A stretch of DNA of 64,000 bases from Streptococcus sp. SN-1. GTDB lineage: Bacteria; Bacillota; Bacilli; Lactobacillales; Streptococcaceae. The position numbers and the translations under genes were made by a program. Positions 36,337 to 45,320 of this stretch are shown one piece after another. Position 1 is the first letter of the stretch, and each line of letters opens with the position of its first letter. The stretch spans positions 1,550,001-1,614,000 of the forward strand of contig NZ_AP028929.1 in the NCBI RefSeq assembly GCF_041154385.1, read 5' to 3'. The notes under the pieces are model-generated. The model made no database searches. It was not told the origin of the DNA and saw only the letters and a list, made by a program, of their open reading frames with translations.

Positions 36337-36437
36337 ATTATTTGTCCTAATTCTACTAGAATACTCGCTCTTTAGTATATCATATTTGCTTGTTTTTTTA
36401 AAACTTGAACCTGATCCTATTCATCACACTATACAAA

Positions 36438-36471
36438 AAGAGGCCGATATGAACGATTTTCAGCCTCCTTA
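36438..36471 (-). terminator. Terminator after recR
   Basis: AAAGAGGC pairs (one mismatch) with GCCTCCTT; TTTTTG follows on the minus strand. Confidence 0.55.
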
Positions 36472-36511
36472 ATTTTTTATAAATGAATGGAGTTCGTAAA
36501 TTTGTCTACAC

Positions 36512-37108
36512 TTACAACTCTGTTCGATTTTCAATAGCCCGTAAGAGGGTCACTTCGTCCGCATACTCGATATCTGCTCCCACAGCAAGGCCTCGTGCCA
36601 GGCGCGTAACCTTGATCCCAGCTGGCTTGAGCAAGCGTGAAAGATACATGGACGTCGCTTCCCCATCTGCCGTAGCATTTGTGGCCACTATCACTTCTGA
36701 AACCTCACTATCCATCAGACGAGTCATAAGACTCTTTAGATTGATATCATCTGGACTGATGCCATTCATGGGGGAAATGAGACCATGCAGGACATGATAG
36801 AGCCCATGGTATTCTTGGATATTTTCCATGGCTGCCACATCACGACTATCCTCTAGCACCAAAATAGTTGTCTGGTCACGACTTGGATCAGTACAGATGG
36901 AGCAGGGATCGTCATCTGTCAAACGTCCACAAATGGAACAGTAGGTCAATTCTCTCTTAGCAGAAAGGAGATTTTTTGCAAATTCATTGACGTCGTCATC
37001 AGACATGCCAATGGTATAAAAGGCCAGACGCGTAGCCGTCTTAATCCCGATACCCGGTAACTTAGAATAACTGTCAATTAGCTTGGCAATAGGTGTTGGA
37101 TAAAGCAT
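36512..37108 (-). CDS. recR: Recombination mediator RecR
   Basis: 198 aa. N-terminal helix-hairpin-helix (L-P-G-I-G-I-K-T-A), a zinc finger with four Cys (C-S-I-C ... C-S-I-C at about 57-72), and a Toprim domain with V-L-E-D-S-R-D and A-T-N-A-T-A-D-G-E. Works with RecO to load RecA. 10 bp downstream of pbp2b. Confidence 0.97.
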   Translation of the reverse strand: MLYPTPIAKLIDSYSKLPGIGIKTATRLAFYTIGMSDDDVNEFAKNLLSAKRELTYCSICGRLTDDDPCSICTDPSRDQTTILVLEDSRDVAAMENIQEYHGLYHVLHGLISPMNGISPDDINLKSLMTRLMDSEVSEVIVATNATADGEATSMYLSRLLKPAGIKVTRLARGLAVGADIEYADEVTLLRAIENRTEL

Positions 37109-37118
37109 ATGTTCCTTT

Positions 37119-39161
37119 CTAGTTCATTGGATGGTATTTTTGATACAGATTGATAATGTCACGCGCAATGGAAGGTCCTACACCATTTGTTAGATTGGTA
37201 TTATGAGGAAAGACCACTGCAACAGCGATTTGGGGATTATCAGATGGGGCATAGGCCACCGCATTAGTATTGGTTGCTTGCTGACCATCTGCCACATAAC
37301 TTTCGGCTGTACCCGTTTTTCCGCTAATGGATACCAAGGCACCATTTGAAAAGGCACGACCAGTTGTCAATCCACTAGTTCCATGGGCAACCTGATAAAA
37401 TCCTTGTTGTAAGATACTCATATCGGAGTCAGAAATATTGACCTTGTTCATCTCTGTCGGTTTCAGTTGCTGAATCAAGTCACCCAACCCTCCCTTATCA
37501 TTATTGCCATAAATACCTTCAACAATACGAGGAGCCACACGAACTCCATTGTTAGCAATAGTTGCTACATACTGAGCCAACTGCATTGGCGTATAGTTAT
37601 CAAACTGCCCGAATGAATTCGTAATATAATTAGCAAGATCATAATCTTTAGGGATAAAGCCAGTTGATTCATCTGGTAGGTCAATCCCTGTTGCAGACCC
37701 CAAGCCATATTCGCCAAAGGTTGAGCGTAATTTCCCCATAGCCGATTCTAAGTTTCCAATTGCTGCAACCATATTCGGTTGATAAGTTAAGCCCATAATT
37801 CCTAAAGCCGTTTGGACCATATAAGTATTGGATGAATACTCCAGAGCTTGAACCGCCGTAATCGGCATTGGCCCAGAAAAGGCAGTATACCAAGAATTGA
37901 TAGGGGGTGAACCTTGGAAGACAATAGACTGGTCCGTCAAGATCTGGTTTCCTGACAAGACTCCATTTTCCCAACCAGAGCTGATGGTCGCCGCCTTGAC
38001 AACCGAACCTGGAACAAAGACATTAGTTACCGTTCCCAAGGAATCAGGCGTCAACTCTCCCGTTTTCAGGTCGTGTTTGATTCCTGACATAGACAAAACA
38101 GCACCTGTTTTTGGGTTAAGGGCGACTGCATAGACACCCTCAGAATACTTGGCTCCACCATTCCCCAACTCTGAATTGAAATAACTTTTCAGCAAAGCAT
38201 CCACGCTATCTTGGAAGGCCAAATCAATGGTCAGTTTAATATTATTCCCTTTGGTACCATCTTCGATATTTTCGACACTTTCCATATTACCGTACTTGTC
38301 TAGATGAATTTCCTTCACCGAGCGTTTACCTTGCAAGGTTTCCTCGTATTGCTTTTCTAGATAAGAGGTCCCAACACGGTCATTTAGAGAATAACCTTTT
38401 TTAAGATAAGCATCTGCTTCTTCTGCTGGGAGACCAGCTTTTTCACTCGATACACTACCTACTATAGAAGAAAGGGAAGTCTCTAGAACTTTTCGATCCC
38501 ACGAAGTTGAGATACTGACACCAGGTAATTGTTTCGAAGCAGAGGCAATCAGAGCAATCTGGGTATCTGTCAGAGCATCTGTCACAATGGTTCCTGTCGC
38601 AAAGTTTCCAACCGCATTTAACTGATTAAAAAGATAGATTTCTTTCTTTTCATCCTCTGTATAGTTTAGTTGACTCGCTTGAACACTATCGACCGCATTG
38701 TTATACAGTTCTGATTCGGATAAACGATTGCCATCTGAATCCAAGCGTTTCTCACTTGGGAGAGCCTCCACTGTTTTTTTATAGATTTCAGGATCAGCTA
38801 AATAGTAATCTGCCAACTGACGTTCTGTCAAATTTGGCGAACTGATGCTCACATATCCCAGTAACTGACTAGCGATTTCTTTCAGATCTTTAGCCGTCAT
38901 TTTATTACTACGCGTAAAGGAAACAACCTGCTTTAACGTATTTTCTACCAAAGGTTTTCCACTAGCATCATAGATTTCCCCACGGGCAGAACTGGTTGTG
39001 ACCTTGGTCTGACTAGCTGAGGCTAGCTTTTTTTCGTAAAAATCCTTGTTCAAAACCTGCATATAAAGCAAACGACCAATAATGGTCATAAAGAGTAAAA
39101 TGACGATTGAAAACAATAAATTAAGCCGTATCGGAATCGAATGGCTATTAAATTTTCTCAT
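37119..39161 (-). CDS. pbp2b: Penicillin-binding protein 2b (class B transpeptidase)
   Basis: 680 aa from the ATG at 39161; an upstream in-frame start at 39176 is not used. Short cytoplasmic tail, TM helix (about 15-38), dimerisation domain, transpeptidase domain. Active-site motifs are S-V-V-K (386), S-S-N (443-445) and K-T-G (615-617); counting from S-S-N to K-T-G gives exactly the pneumococcal numbering. Thr446 is retained. Position 476 is Gly (S-A-M-G-K) where the susceptible pneumococcal sequence I remember has Glu; 457-468 also differs. Elongation (peripheral) transpeptidase paired with RodA. First gene of pbp2b-recR. Confidence 0.97.
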   Translation of the reverse strand: MRKFNSHSIPIRLNLLFSIVILLFMTIIGRLLYMQVLNKDFYEKKLASASQTKVTTSSARGEIYDASGKPLVENTLKQVVSFTRSNKMTAKDLKEIASQLLGYVSISSPNLTERQLADYYLADPEIYKKTVEALPSEKRLDSDGNRLSESELYNNAVDSVQASQLNYTEDEKKEIYLFNQLNAVGNFATGTIVTDALTDTQIALIASASKQLPGVSISTSWDRKVLETSLSSIVGSVSSEKAGLPAEEADAYLKKGYSLNDRVGTSYLEKQYEETLQGKRSVKEIHLDKYGNMESVENIEDGTKGNNIKLTIDLAFQDSVDALLKSYFNSELGNGGAKYSEGVYAVALNPKTGAVLSMSGIKHDLKTGELTPDSLGTVTNVFVPGSVVKAATISSGWENGVLSGNQILTDQSIVFQGSPPINSWYTAFSGPMPITAVQALEYSSNTYMVQTALGIMGLTYQPNMVAAIGNLESAMGKLRSTFGEYGLGSATGIDLPDESTGFIPKDYDLANYITNSFGQFDNYTPMQLAQYVATIANNGVRVAPRIVEGIYGNNDKGGLGDLIQQLKPTEMNKVNISDSDMSILQQGFYQVAHGTSGLTTGRAFSNGALVSISGKTGTAESYVADGQQATNTNAVAYAPSDNPQIAVAVVFPHNTNLTNGVGPSIARDIINLYQKYHPMN

Positions 39162-39369
39162 ACAAATCAGTCTCATTTCTAACTTAAAATCTTACTCTTA
39201 ATTGTACCACAATTTGAGCAGAAAATTATGGAAAAGAAAGAAGCTTTTTTTCGTTTTTACAGCAAGATATGTTTTTATTTATTCATCCCTATATTATATG
39301 TTATAATAAATGTAAAAGTTCAAAAATCTAGCCTTTTTCCAATACGACTCATTTAAAGGAGCCTTCCCT

Positions 39370-40221
39370 ATGGACAAACCAGATATCGCAACTGTCATTG
39401 ATTCCCACTTCGAAGAAATGACAGACCTTGAGCAAGAAATCGCTCGCTATTTTTTGCAAGCTGAAACGATTACAGATGATTTATCTTCTCAACAAGTCAC
39501 TCAAAAATTACATATCTCTCAGGCTGCACTAACTCGCTTTGCTAAAAAGTGTGGCTTTACTGGCTACCGAGAATTCATTTTCCAATACCAACACCAAGCA
39601 GAGAAACAAGACACCTATTCTCACAAACACAGTCCACTGACCAAACGTGTCCTCAGAAGCTATAGCAATATGAGGGAACAAACACAAGACTTGATTGACG
39701 AAATCCAACTAGAACGAATCGCCCAACTAATCGAAGATGCTGAGCGTGTCTACTTCTTCGGAACAGGCAGTTCTGGCCTTGTCGCCCGTGAAATGAAATT
39801 GCGCTTCATGCGTCTGGGTGTGGTCTGCGAGGCCTTGACTGACCAAGACGGCTTTGCCTGGACAACCAGTATTATGGATGAAAATTGTCTCGTACTTGGT
39901 TTCTCACTTTCTGGCACAACACCTTCTATTTTAGATAGTCTATTAGATGCCAAGGAGATGGGGGCAAAGACTGTACTCTTTTCAAGTGTTCCCAGTAAAG
40001 ATATCCAGACCTATACAGAGACTGTTCTTGTAGCTACCCACAGCCAGCCTTCCTATATCCAACGAATATCCGCTCAACTTCCTATGCTCTTCTTTATCGA
40101 TTTGATTTATGCCTACTTTTTGGAGATTAATCGCGAAAGCAAGGAAAAAATCTTTAATAGCTACTGGGAAAATAAAAAACTCAACGGCTATCGTAGACAA
40201 AAACGCGTCAGAAAATCCTAG
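39370..40221 (+). CDS. MurR/RpiR-family regulator of the nan locus
   Basis: 283 aa. N-terminal HTH_6 (about 1-78) with Q-V-T-Q-K-L-H-I-S-Q-A-A-L-T-R-F-A-K-K-C-G-F; C-terminal SIS sugar-phosphate domain (about 120-255) with F-F-G-T-G-S-S-G-L-V-A-R-E and F-S-L-S-G-T-T. Such regulators sense amino-sugar phosphates. It lies at the end of the nan cluster, convergent with the ROK kinase in the ancestral order, and is the obvious candidate for the paired operators at 42971 and 50253. Its TAG stop lies inside the terminator palindrome. Confidence 0.92.
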   Translation: MDKPDIATVIDSHFEEMTDLEQEIARYFLQAETITDDLSSQQVTQKLHISQAALTRFAKKCGFTGYREFIFQYQHQAEKQDTYSHKHSPLTKRVLRSYSNMREQTQDLIDEIQLERIAQLIEDAERVYFFGTGSSGLVAREMKLRFMRLGVVCEALTDQDGFAWTTSIMDENCLVLGFSLSGTTPSILDSLLDAKEMGAKTVLFSSVPSKDIQTYTETVLVATHSQPSYIQRISAQLPMLFFIDLIYAYFLEINRESKEKIFNSYWENKKLNGYRRQKRVRKS

Positions 40222-40247
40222 TTTGGCTCAGCCAAACTAGGATTTTT
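40209..40247. terminator. Terminator palindrome, left copy (carries RpiR stop)
   Basis: AATCCTAGTTTGGCT pairs with AGCCAAACTAGGATT, then TTTTA. The leading arm contains the RpiR TAG stop. Nearly the same 38 bp recurs at 40980-41018 on the far side of the toxin-antitoxin pair. Confidence 0.85.
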
Positions 40248-40282
40248 ATTCATCACCAAACATACCTCTTCAAGATTATGAA

Positions 40283-40609
40283 TTAGTCATATCTTGACTT
40301 AGTCTTGAATAATTTCATGTAATCACTTTTTGAAGGGAGTAAATAAGCAAGTCTGACGGTATCCTCAACAATTGTATATAATACGATGTAATCCTTACTC
40401 AAGGTCAATCCTCGCGTTTGGTAGTGAGGGTCTAATTTCTTACCAAATTTTTCATCGGCATCAAATCCAGCTTGGGGGAAAATTTCTAGCCGATTAATAT
40501 CTTTTCTAATATTGGCTACTTTTCGTCTAGCAACCTCTACAGAACCGATTTCCTCCGCTATATACTGATATATTTTATCCAGACTATCAATCACTCTAGG
40601 AGAATACAA
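40283..40609 (-). CDS. RelE/ParE-family toxin
   Basis: 108 aa. ParE/RelE fold: N-terminal helices with S-P-R-V-I-D-S-L-D-K-I-Y-Q-Y-I, R-L-E-I-F-P-Q-A-G-F (about 55-64), and the C-terminal strands D-Y-I-V-L-Y-T-I-V-E-D-T-V-R-L-A-Y-L-L. Starts 14 bp after the antitoxin stop, the usual order. Whether it is an mRNA interferase (RelE) or gyrase poison (ParE) cannot be decided from the sequence. Confidence 0.85.
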   Translation of the reverse strand: MYSPRVIDSLDKIYQYIAEEIGSVEVARRKVANIRKDINRLEIFPQAGFDADEKFGKKLDPHYQTRGLTLSKDYIVLYTIVEDTVRLAYLLPSKSDYMKLFKTKSRYD

Positions 40610-40623
40610 AAGCCTATATTTTT

Positions 40624-40911
40624 TTATAATCCATAGCGTGTCACGACATCCTCATCTGTCAAGTAATTTCCAGCCTCGATCTTGGCATAACTTTCTTGAA
40701 CTTCTGCTTGTAATTGTCTAAACAAATACTCCTTCTCTAATTCCTCTTCACTCAGTAAATCTACTTCATTTGTTACGGCAACATTCTTTAAAAATAATCT
40801 AAGTGCCGATGAAAGAGAGAGATTTTTTTCTTTTAACACTTCCATGGCATCATTTACTAATTCTCTATTAGCTTGGAAGGTTACTATTTTACTTGAATTC
40901 GCTATAGCCAT
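40624..40911 (-). CDS. RelB/DinJ-family antitoxin
   Basis: 95 aa. The N-terminal ribbon-helix-helix (K-I-V-T-F-Q-A-N-R-E-L-V-N-D-A, S-L-S-S-A-L-R-L-F-L) binds DNA; the charged C-terminal half would wrap the toxin. Its promoter has TTGACT (40963-40968), 16 bp, GATAAT (40941-40946), with a 24-bp dyad (40937-40960, CTTTAT/ATAAAG) across it, fitting autorepression. Confidence 0.85.
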   Translation of the reverse strand: MAIANSSKIVTFQANRELVNDAMEVLKEKNLSLSSALRLFLKNVAVTNEVDLLSEEELEKEYLFRQLQAEVQESYAKIEAGNYLTDEDVVTRYGL

Positions 40912-40936
40912 TTTATATAATTCCTTTATATATTTT

Positions 40937-40968
40937 CTTTATTATCTCACAATTATAAAGAAAGTCAA
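40937..40968 (-). promoter_or_regulatory. Toxin-antitoxin promoter with dyad operator
   Basis: -35 TTGACT and -10 GATAAT on the minus strand, 16-bp spacer. A 24-bp dyad with CTTTAT/ATAAAG ends covers the -10 and part of the spacer. Confidence 0.6.
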
Positions 40969-40979
40969 TGGAATTTGAT

Positions 40980-41018
40980 CAGAAAATCCTAGTTTGGTTA
41001 AACCAAACTAGGATTGTT
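40980..41018. terminator. Terminator palindrome, right copy (carries ROK kinase stop)
   Basis: AATCCTAGTTTGGTT pairs with AACCAAACTAGGATT. On the minus strand the arm holds the ROK TAG stop (41008-41010). 38-bp near-duplicate of the copy at 40209-40247. Confidence 0.85.
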
Positions 41019-41892
41019 TTGTTTTAAAGTGATAGTAAGCTCCCAACATACCAGCTGTATTTCGATGATGAGCAAATTCTAATCTCGTCTCATCAGCCAG
41101 ACTTGGTACCAAAGCATCTTTCAAAGCTTTTCGAATTTTAGGCTTGAGGATTGCCTCTTGCCCCATGATACCACCGCCGAGAATAACCACTTCTGGATTG
41201 GCAACGTAGCAAATATTCGCCAGACCTTTTCCAAGGTAATCTACCATACGGTCAATACCAGCCATGCAGATCTTATTCCCTTCTGTAGCTTCCTTAAAGA
41301 TGCGTCGACCATTCCACTGATCGACTTGATCGCCATGACCTGCTGCTACATACTCAACTAAAGCTGTGGTAGAAGCGAGATCCTGAAAAGCTCCATCCTG
41401 CATATGCATATAACCTACTTCACAGGCCGAATTACTAAAACCATGGAAGACTTTCCCATCCATAATCAAGCAACCACCAATACCTGTTCCAATAGTCAAG
41501 CAAAGAGTAACACTCGCTCCCTTACCTGAACCAGATACCGCCTCAGCCAGACCTGCACAGTTGACATCATTTTCAATTTCACAAGGAATCGCAAAACTCG
41601 TCTCGATTTCCTTCTTGAACTGGGTTCCTGCATAATTTGGAATCTGTGGGCCAGCATAGAAAATCTCACCCTTTTCAGGATCCACCATTCCTGCAGAAGA
41701 AATAGCAACACCTGCTACTGGGCCTTTTTCTAGATAGCTGGCAACGATATCTTTTGTCTTTTGTAAGATATGAGGGCCACCTTTATGCGCCTCAGTTGGC
41801 ATTTCATGGGATTCAACAAGTTGGCCTTCTTGGTCGATCAAACCATATTTGATGTTGGTTCCACCGATATCAATTGCAACGTAGTGTGTCAT
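41008..41892 (-). CDS. ROK-family sugar kinase (probable ManNAc kinase)
   Basis: 294 aa. ATP-binding D-I-G-G-T-N-I-K-Y-G (about 8-17), E-N-D-V-N-C-A-G (about 106), G-T-G-I-G-G-C (about 135), and C-terminal I-L-G-G-G-I-M. The usual ROK zinc motif C-x-C-G-x-x-G-C is not present; the equivalent segment reads M-H-M-Q-D-G-A-F-Q-D. In the nan operon its likely role is phosphorylating N-acetylmannosamine released by the lyase, ahead of NanE. 17 bp downstream of the lyase gene. Confidence 0.88.
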   Translation of the reverse strand: MTHYVAIDIGGTNIKYGLIDQEGQLVESHEMPTEAHKGGPHILQKTKDIVASYLEKGPVAGVAISSAGMVDPEKGEIFYAGPQIPNYAGTQFKKEIETSFAIPCEIENDVNCAGLAEAVSGSGKGASVTLCLTIGTGIGGCLIMDGKVFHGFSNSACEVGYMHMQDGAFQDLASTTALVEYVAAGHGDQVDQWNGRRIFKEATEGNKICMAGIDRMVDYLGKGLANICYVANPEVVILGGGIMGQEAILKPKIRKALKDALVPSLADETRLEFAHHRNTAGMLGAYYHFKTKQS

Positions 41893-41909
41893 AAATACCT
41901 CCTTATGAA

Positions 41910-42827
41910 TTAGAGGAAGCGCTCCTTGGTTTCACGAATCAAGGCTGCAGCTGCTTCTACAACTGGACGATCTTCTTCGGTTACTGGTGTCAATGGTGAA
42001 CGAACAGATCCAATATTCAATCCTTCATTGATTTTCAAGACTTCCTTAATCACACCATACATATTTCCATGTGCAGAAGTGAGTTTACCAATGATAGCAT
42101 TGATAGCATACTGCAATTCACGCGCTGTTTCTAAGTCTTTGTCAGCAATCAACTGATTAAGTTTCAAGAAGAGTTCTGGCATAGCACCATATGTACCACC
42201 GATACCAGCCTTAGCACCCATGAGACGGCCACCTAAGAACTGCTCATCTGGACCATTAAAGACGATATGGTCTTCTCCACCAAGGCTCACAAAAGTTTGG
42301 ATATCTTGAACTGGCATAGAAGAGTTCTTCACACCGATAACACGGGGATTCTTCAACATTTCAGTATAAAGACTTGGAGTCAGAGCAACACCTGCCAATT
42401 GAGGAATGTTGTAGATAACATAGTCTGTATTTGGAGCTGCAGAACTGATATCGTTCCAGTATTTGGCAACTGAATATTCTGGCAAGCGGAAGTAAATTGG
42501 TGGAATCGTTGCAATGGCATCTACACCCAAGCTTTCTGCATGGCGAGCTAATTCCATACTATCTTTAGTATTATTGCAAGCAACATGGGCAATAATAGTT
42601 AATTTACCTTTGGCAACTGCCATGACTTCTTCCAAGATTAACTTGCGATCTTCAACGCTTTGGTAGATACATTCGCCAGAAGATCCATTGACATAAAGAC
42701 CTTGAACACCTTTATCAATGAAGTATTGAACCAAGGCACGTGTGCGCTCTGGACTTACTTCTCCTTGTTCATCGTAACATGCGTAGAAGGCTGGAATGAC
42801 ACCTTCGTATTTTTTTAAATCTGACAT
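41910..42827 (-). CDS. N-acetylneuraminate lyase / DHDPS-family aldolase
   Basis: 305 aa from the ATG at 42827 (RBS aggag); a longer frame to 42998 runs over the promoter and is rejected. Class I aldolase TIM barrel: Y-V-N-G-S-S-G-E-C-I-Y (about 45-55), catalytic Tyr in D-Y-V-I-Y-N-I-P (about 137), Schiff-base Lys in V-I-G-V-K-N-S-S (about 165). Cleaves sialic acid to ManNAc and pyruvate. Own promoter at 42885-42913. Confidence 0.9.
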   Translation of the reverse strand: MSDLKKYEGVIPAFYACYDEQGEVSPERTRALVQYFIDKGVQGLYVNGSSGECIYQSVEDRKLILEEVMAVAKGKLTIIAHVACNNTKDSMELARHAESLGVDAIATIPPIYFRLPEYSVAKYWNDISSAAPNTDYVIYNIPQLAGVALTPSLYTEMLKNPRVIGVKNSSMPVQDIQTFVSLGGEDHIVFNGPDEQFLGGRLMGAKAGIGGTYGAMPELFLKLNQLIADKDLETARELQYAINAIIGKLTSAHGNMYGVIKEVLKINEGLNIGSVRSPLTPVTEEDRPVVEAAAALIRETKERFL

Positions 42828-42884
42828 AGATTTTCTCCTGTTATTTTTATTTTCTGCTAAAGCAGATTCTTTCTTTACTTCTTT

Positions 42885-42913
42885 AGTATACACTTTGCCG
42901 AAAAGGCTTTCAA
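42885..42913 (-). promoter_or_regulatory. Promoter of lyase-ROK operon
   Basis: Minus strand TTGAAA (42908-42913), 17 bp, TATACT (42885-42890). The -35 and sequence upstream match the nanE promoter region (CTTTCAATA then TTTGT on the plus strand). Confidence 0.65.
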
Positions 42914-42970
42914 TATTTTGTAGGCACTTAGATTTTAGTTTCTCTCTTATAGAATAGCTTTTGGAGCGTT

Positions 42971-42990
42971 TGAAAGTAGTTTCAGAAACG
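42971..42990. promoter_or_regulatory. Candidate RpiR (NanR) operator 1
   Basis: TTGAAAGTAGTTTCAG: the same TGAAA-GTAG-TTTCA dyad as at 50253-50270. It lies 58 bp upstream of the lyase -35, so it may serve as an activator site. Confidence 0.55.
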
Positions 42991-43000
42991 ATTGCCATCC

Positions 43001-43645
43001 TTATTCATACTTAGCAAATAGCTTTTCCATCACCCCTACTTGTAAAAAAACAAGAAGTCCAAAACCAAAGAGAATAAAAGCAGATCCTCCCAATAGAAGG
43101 GTAAAGGCTGATAGATATAGAATCATCAAAATCAAAAAGATAATTACAATCATCAAGATAAACCACGGTGCATTAAAGCTAGCCAACATCAGTCCTTTTT
43201 GAAGAATTTCTTTCCAAGATAGGGCATAACGCGCCGCAATCGGGTAACTAGCCAACATCACAATGGTAAGGAAAATCAGAATCCCTAAACAAATGGCTTT
43301 TACCAATTGGAAGGGCAGAGCTGTTTGACCCCAGAAAAGATAGAGATCTGAAAGAGTAAGAAATACAATTCCTAATTCTAACATCCCCAACTGAAAACCT
43401 AGTTTCAGATTTTGTCTGAAAACTCTTAGATAGGTTCTAAAAACTGGAACACGTCTACTTTGCTTGACTTCAAACATCGTCTGATAGAGACTAATTTTGG
43501 CTACTCCAATCGTTACGACTGGTAAACAAGTTACTACAAAGAGAAGATTGACTGTTACAATATCTAAAACCTTCTCACTAATTCGCATTAGAAAATTATC
43601 TGTATCAAATGCAGCCTTGATGAGACTTCTTCCTTTTTGTGACAT
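43001..43645 (-). CDS. YesL-like (DUF624) membrane protein
   Basis: 214 aa with about five hydrophobic helices. N-terminal F-D-T-D-N-F-L-M-R-I-S-E-K-V-L-D and C-L-P-V-V-T-I-G are the YesL/DUF624 signature. These proteins recur in carbohydrate-uptake operons with CUT1 transporters; biochemical role unknown. Within the nan operon, downstream of a BOX and YhcH. Confidence 0.82.
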   Translation of the reverse strand: MSQKGRSLIKAAFDTDNFLMRISEKVLDIVTVNLLFVVTCLPVVTIGVAKISLYQTMFEVKQSRRVPVFRTYLRVFRQNLKLGFQLGMLELGIVFLTLSDLYLFWGQTALPFQLVKAICLGILIFLTIVMLASYPIAARYALSWKEILQKGLMLASFNAPWFILMIVIIFLILMILYLSAFTLLLGGSAFILFGFGLLVFLQVGVMEKLFAKYE

Positions 43646-43677
43646 CTTTTACTCCCCCTATCATTTCATTTCTACCA

Positions 43678-43704
43678 CTATCTAAATCATTCCGATTTAG
43701 ATAG
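43678..43704. promoter_or_regulatory. Perfect 11-bp inverted repeat in the YesL-like gene leader
   Basis: CTATCTAAATC and GATTTAGATAG around ATTCC. No T-run follows on either strand, so it is either an mRNA stem-loop or an operator. Confidence 0.5.
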
Positions 43705-43749
43705 CAATAGGATTCAACTCTTAAACTCAATTTTCAAAAGTGTTCAATA

Positions 43750-43855
43750 ATACTCAATGAAAATCAAAGAGCAAACTAGGAAGCTAGCCGCAGGCTGTAC
43801 TTAAGTACGGCAAGGCGAAGCTGACGCGGTTTGAATTTGATTTTCGAAGAGTATA
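43750..43855 (-). repeat. BOX element (A-C type, reverse orientation)
   Basis: ATACTCAATGAAAATCAAAG to GATTTTCGAAGAGTATA, between YhcH and YesL-like genes inside the nan operon. Confidence 0.9.
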
Positions 43856-43886
43856 AGATAGTCATCAGCTATCTCTGCTGATCATT

Positions 43887-44339
43887 CTAATCAATCAAAA
43901 TTTTAAACAAATACTTGCGAACTTGATCTTCCATACCTGCATAGCCATTTGGTTGATGTGGTTCACCTGGGAAGAAAATTGCAAAATTGTGATAACCCAA
44001 CAAGAGTGGGTAATGTTCATGACAATGGACAAAACCAATATCACTTGTTTCGTCAAATGCTACTGCTTCATCTTTGATACGTGAACCGTAGCTCGAATAT
44101 TCATGCCCTTCTACCAACAAATGCAAGTCTGCATAGTTCTTGTGATGTTCAAACTGGTCATTTTCAGCTTTATTTAGGACATTTTCTTGAACAACTAGAA
44201 AGACCTTGTCACCATCAATATCATATTTTCCTAACTCGAATGAATCTTTACGATGTTCATAAAGATAATCAATTGCCTTGTCAAGATTGGGATGAATCCC
44301 TTTATAGAAGCTAATATTTTTCAAATCGTCAAAAATCAT
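43887..44339 (-). CDS. YhcH/YjgK/YiaL-family protein
   Basis: 150 aa cupin-type protein. Y-A-D-L-H-L-L-V-E-G-H-E (about 69-80), G-F-V-H-C-H-E-H-Y (metal-binding His/Glu) and F-F-P-G-E-P-H-Q-P-N-G (about 123-133) are the family motifs. Members accompany sialic acid catabolism and are proposed to handle anomers or hydrated forms of sialic acid or ManNAc. Confidence 0.88.
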   Translation of the reverse strand: MIFDDLKNISFYKGIHPNLDKAIDYLYEHRKDSFELGKYDIDGDKVFLVVQENVLNKAENDQFEHHKNYADLHLLVEGHEYSSYGSRIKDEAVAFDETSDIGFVHCHEHYPLLLGYHNFAIFFPGEPHQPNGYAGMEDQVRKYLFKILID

Positions 44340-44382
44340 TATTTTCTCCTTTAAAAAATCGTCATTAAGCGATTAAAACTAA

Positions 44383-44414
44383 CACCTCCAACAGTGTCAT
44401 TTACTGTCGGAGGC
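44383..44414 (-). terminator. Stem-loop between permease and YhcH genes
   Basis: CCTCCAACAGT pairs with ACTGTCGGAGG around 7 nt (one mismatch); followed on the minus strand by TGTTAGTTTT. Probably a partial terminator or mRNA stabiliser within the operon. Confidence 0.6.
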
Positions 44415-44465
44415 TTTTAGATAGTGCTAGCAATAGCAAATTGATACTGTAAAAGAAATCGTTTC

Positions 44466-45305
44466 TTATCCTTTAACAGCTCCCATAGTAATACCCTGTG
44501 TGAAGGATTTTTGGAAGACTAAGAAGACTGTTACGATTGGCACAGCAGCAAGAGCTGCCCCTGCCATGATTAAACCATAGTTGGTTGCCATTTCGGCTTG
44601 CATGGTCGCAACCCCAAGTGAAATAGTCAAATTGTTACGTGAAGTCAACATTACCAACTGCATAAAGTAGTCGTTCCAAGTATTGATGAAGGTAAAGATT
44701 GCAAGAGCCGCAAACCCTGGTTTTACAATTGGGAAGGCTACACTCCAGAAAGTACGAATCTCACCACAACCATCGATTTTAGCTGATTCAAGCAATTCTG
44801 TTGGAATATTTTCACTAAATTGTTTCATAAGGAAAACCCCAAATGGCCATCCAATCAAAGGCAAGATAACTGCCCAGAGAGTATCGTGGATTCCCATGAA
44901 GTTGACGATACGTACCAATGGTACAAGGACAACTTGTTTTGGAAGAGCCATGGCAGCAATAAAGATTGCAAAGAGGATACGTTGACCATAGAAACGTTTT
45001 TTAGCCAATACATAACCTGCTAGAGATGAAGTTGCACAGACTAAGAACATAGTTACCAATGAGATAAATACTGAGTTCCACATCCATTGCATAGCAGGGT
45101 TTTGCACCATGAGTTGTTGGAAGTTTTCCATGGTTGGCATTTTAGGGAACCATTGTGGTGGAATAACGATTGTATCAGGTTGTGATTTGAATGCCCCTGT
45201 CAAAATCCAGTAGAATGGAAAGATGAACAGCACAGTCAACAAGAGCAAAATGATTGTTGAAATAACAGTAAAGGCTGTTAATGGTTTTTTTTCTGTAGAT
45301 TGCAT
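44466..45305 (-). CDS. satC: Sialic acid ABC transporter permease, MalG type
   Basis: 279 aa, CUT1 family, six helices. The EAA loop E-S-A-K-I-D-G-C-G-E-I-R-T-F-W-S-V-A-F-P-I-V-K-P is split here as residues about 171-182 and 183-196. Works with the permease and binding protein just upstream. The operon has no ATPase; a shared ATPase such as MsmK encoded elsewhere would energise it. Confidence 0.88.
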   Translation of the reverse strand: MQSTEKKPLTAFTVISTIILLLLTVLFIFPFYWILTGAFKSQPDTIVIPPQWFPKMPTMENFQQLMVQNPAMQWMWNSVFISLVTMFLVCATSSLAGYVLAKKRFYGQRILFAIFIAAMALPKQVVLVPLVRIVNFMGIHDTLWAVILPLIGWPFGVFLMKQFSENIPTELLESAKIDGCGEIRTFWSVAFPIVKPGFAALAIFTFINTWNDYFMQLVMLTSRNNLTISLGVATMQAEMATNYGLIMAGAALAAVPIVTVFLVFQKSFTQGITMGAVKG

Positions 45306-45320
45306 AGCTGTCTCCTTTCT

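Noticed and set aside
42828..42998. 57-residue N-terminal extension of the lyase
   Set aside because: It covers a promoter and operator; ATG at 42827 has a good RBS and gives the usual 305-aa length.
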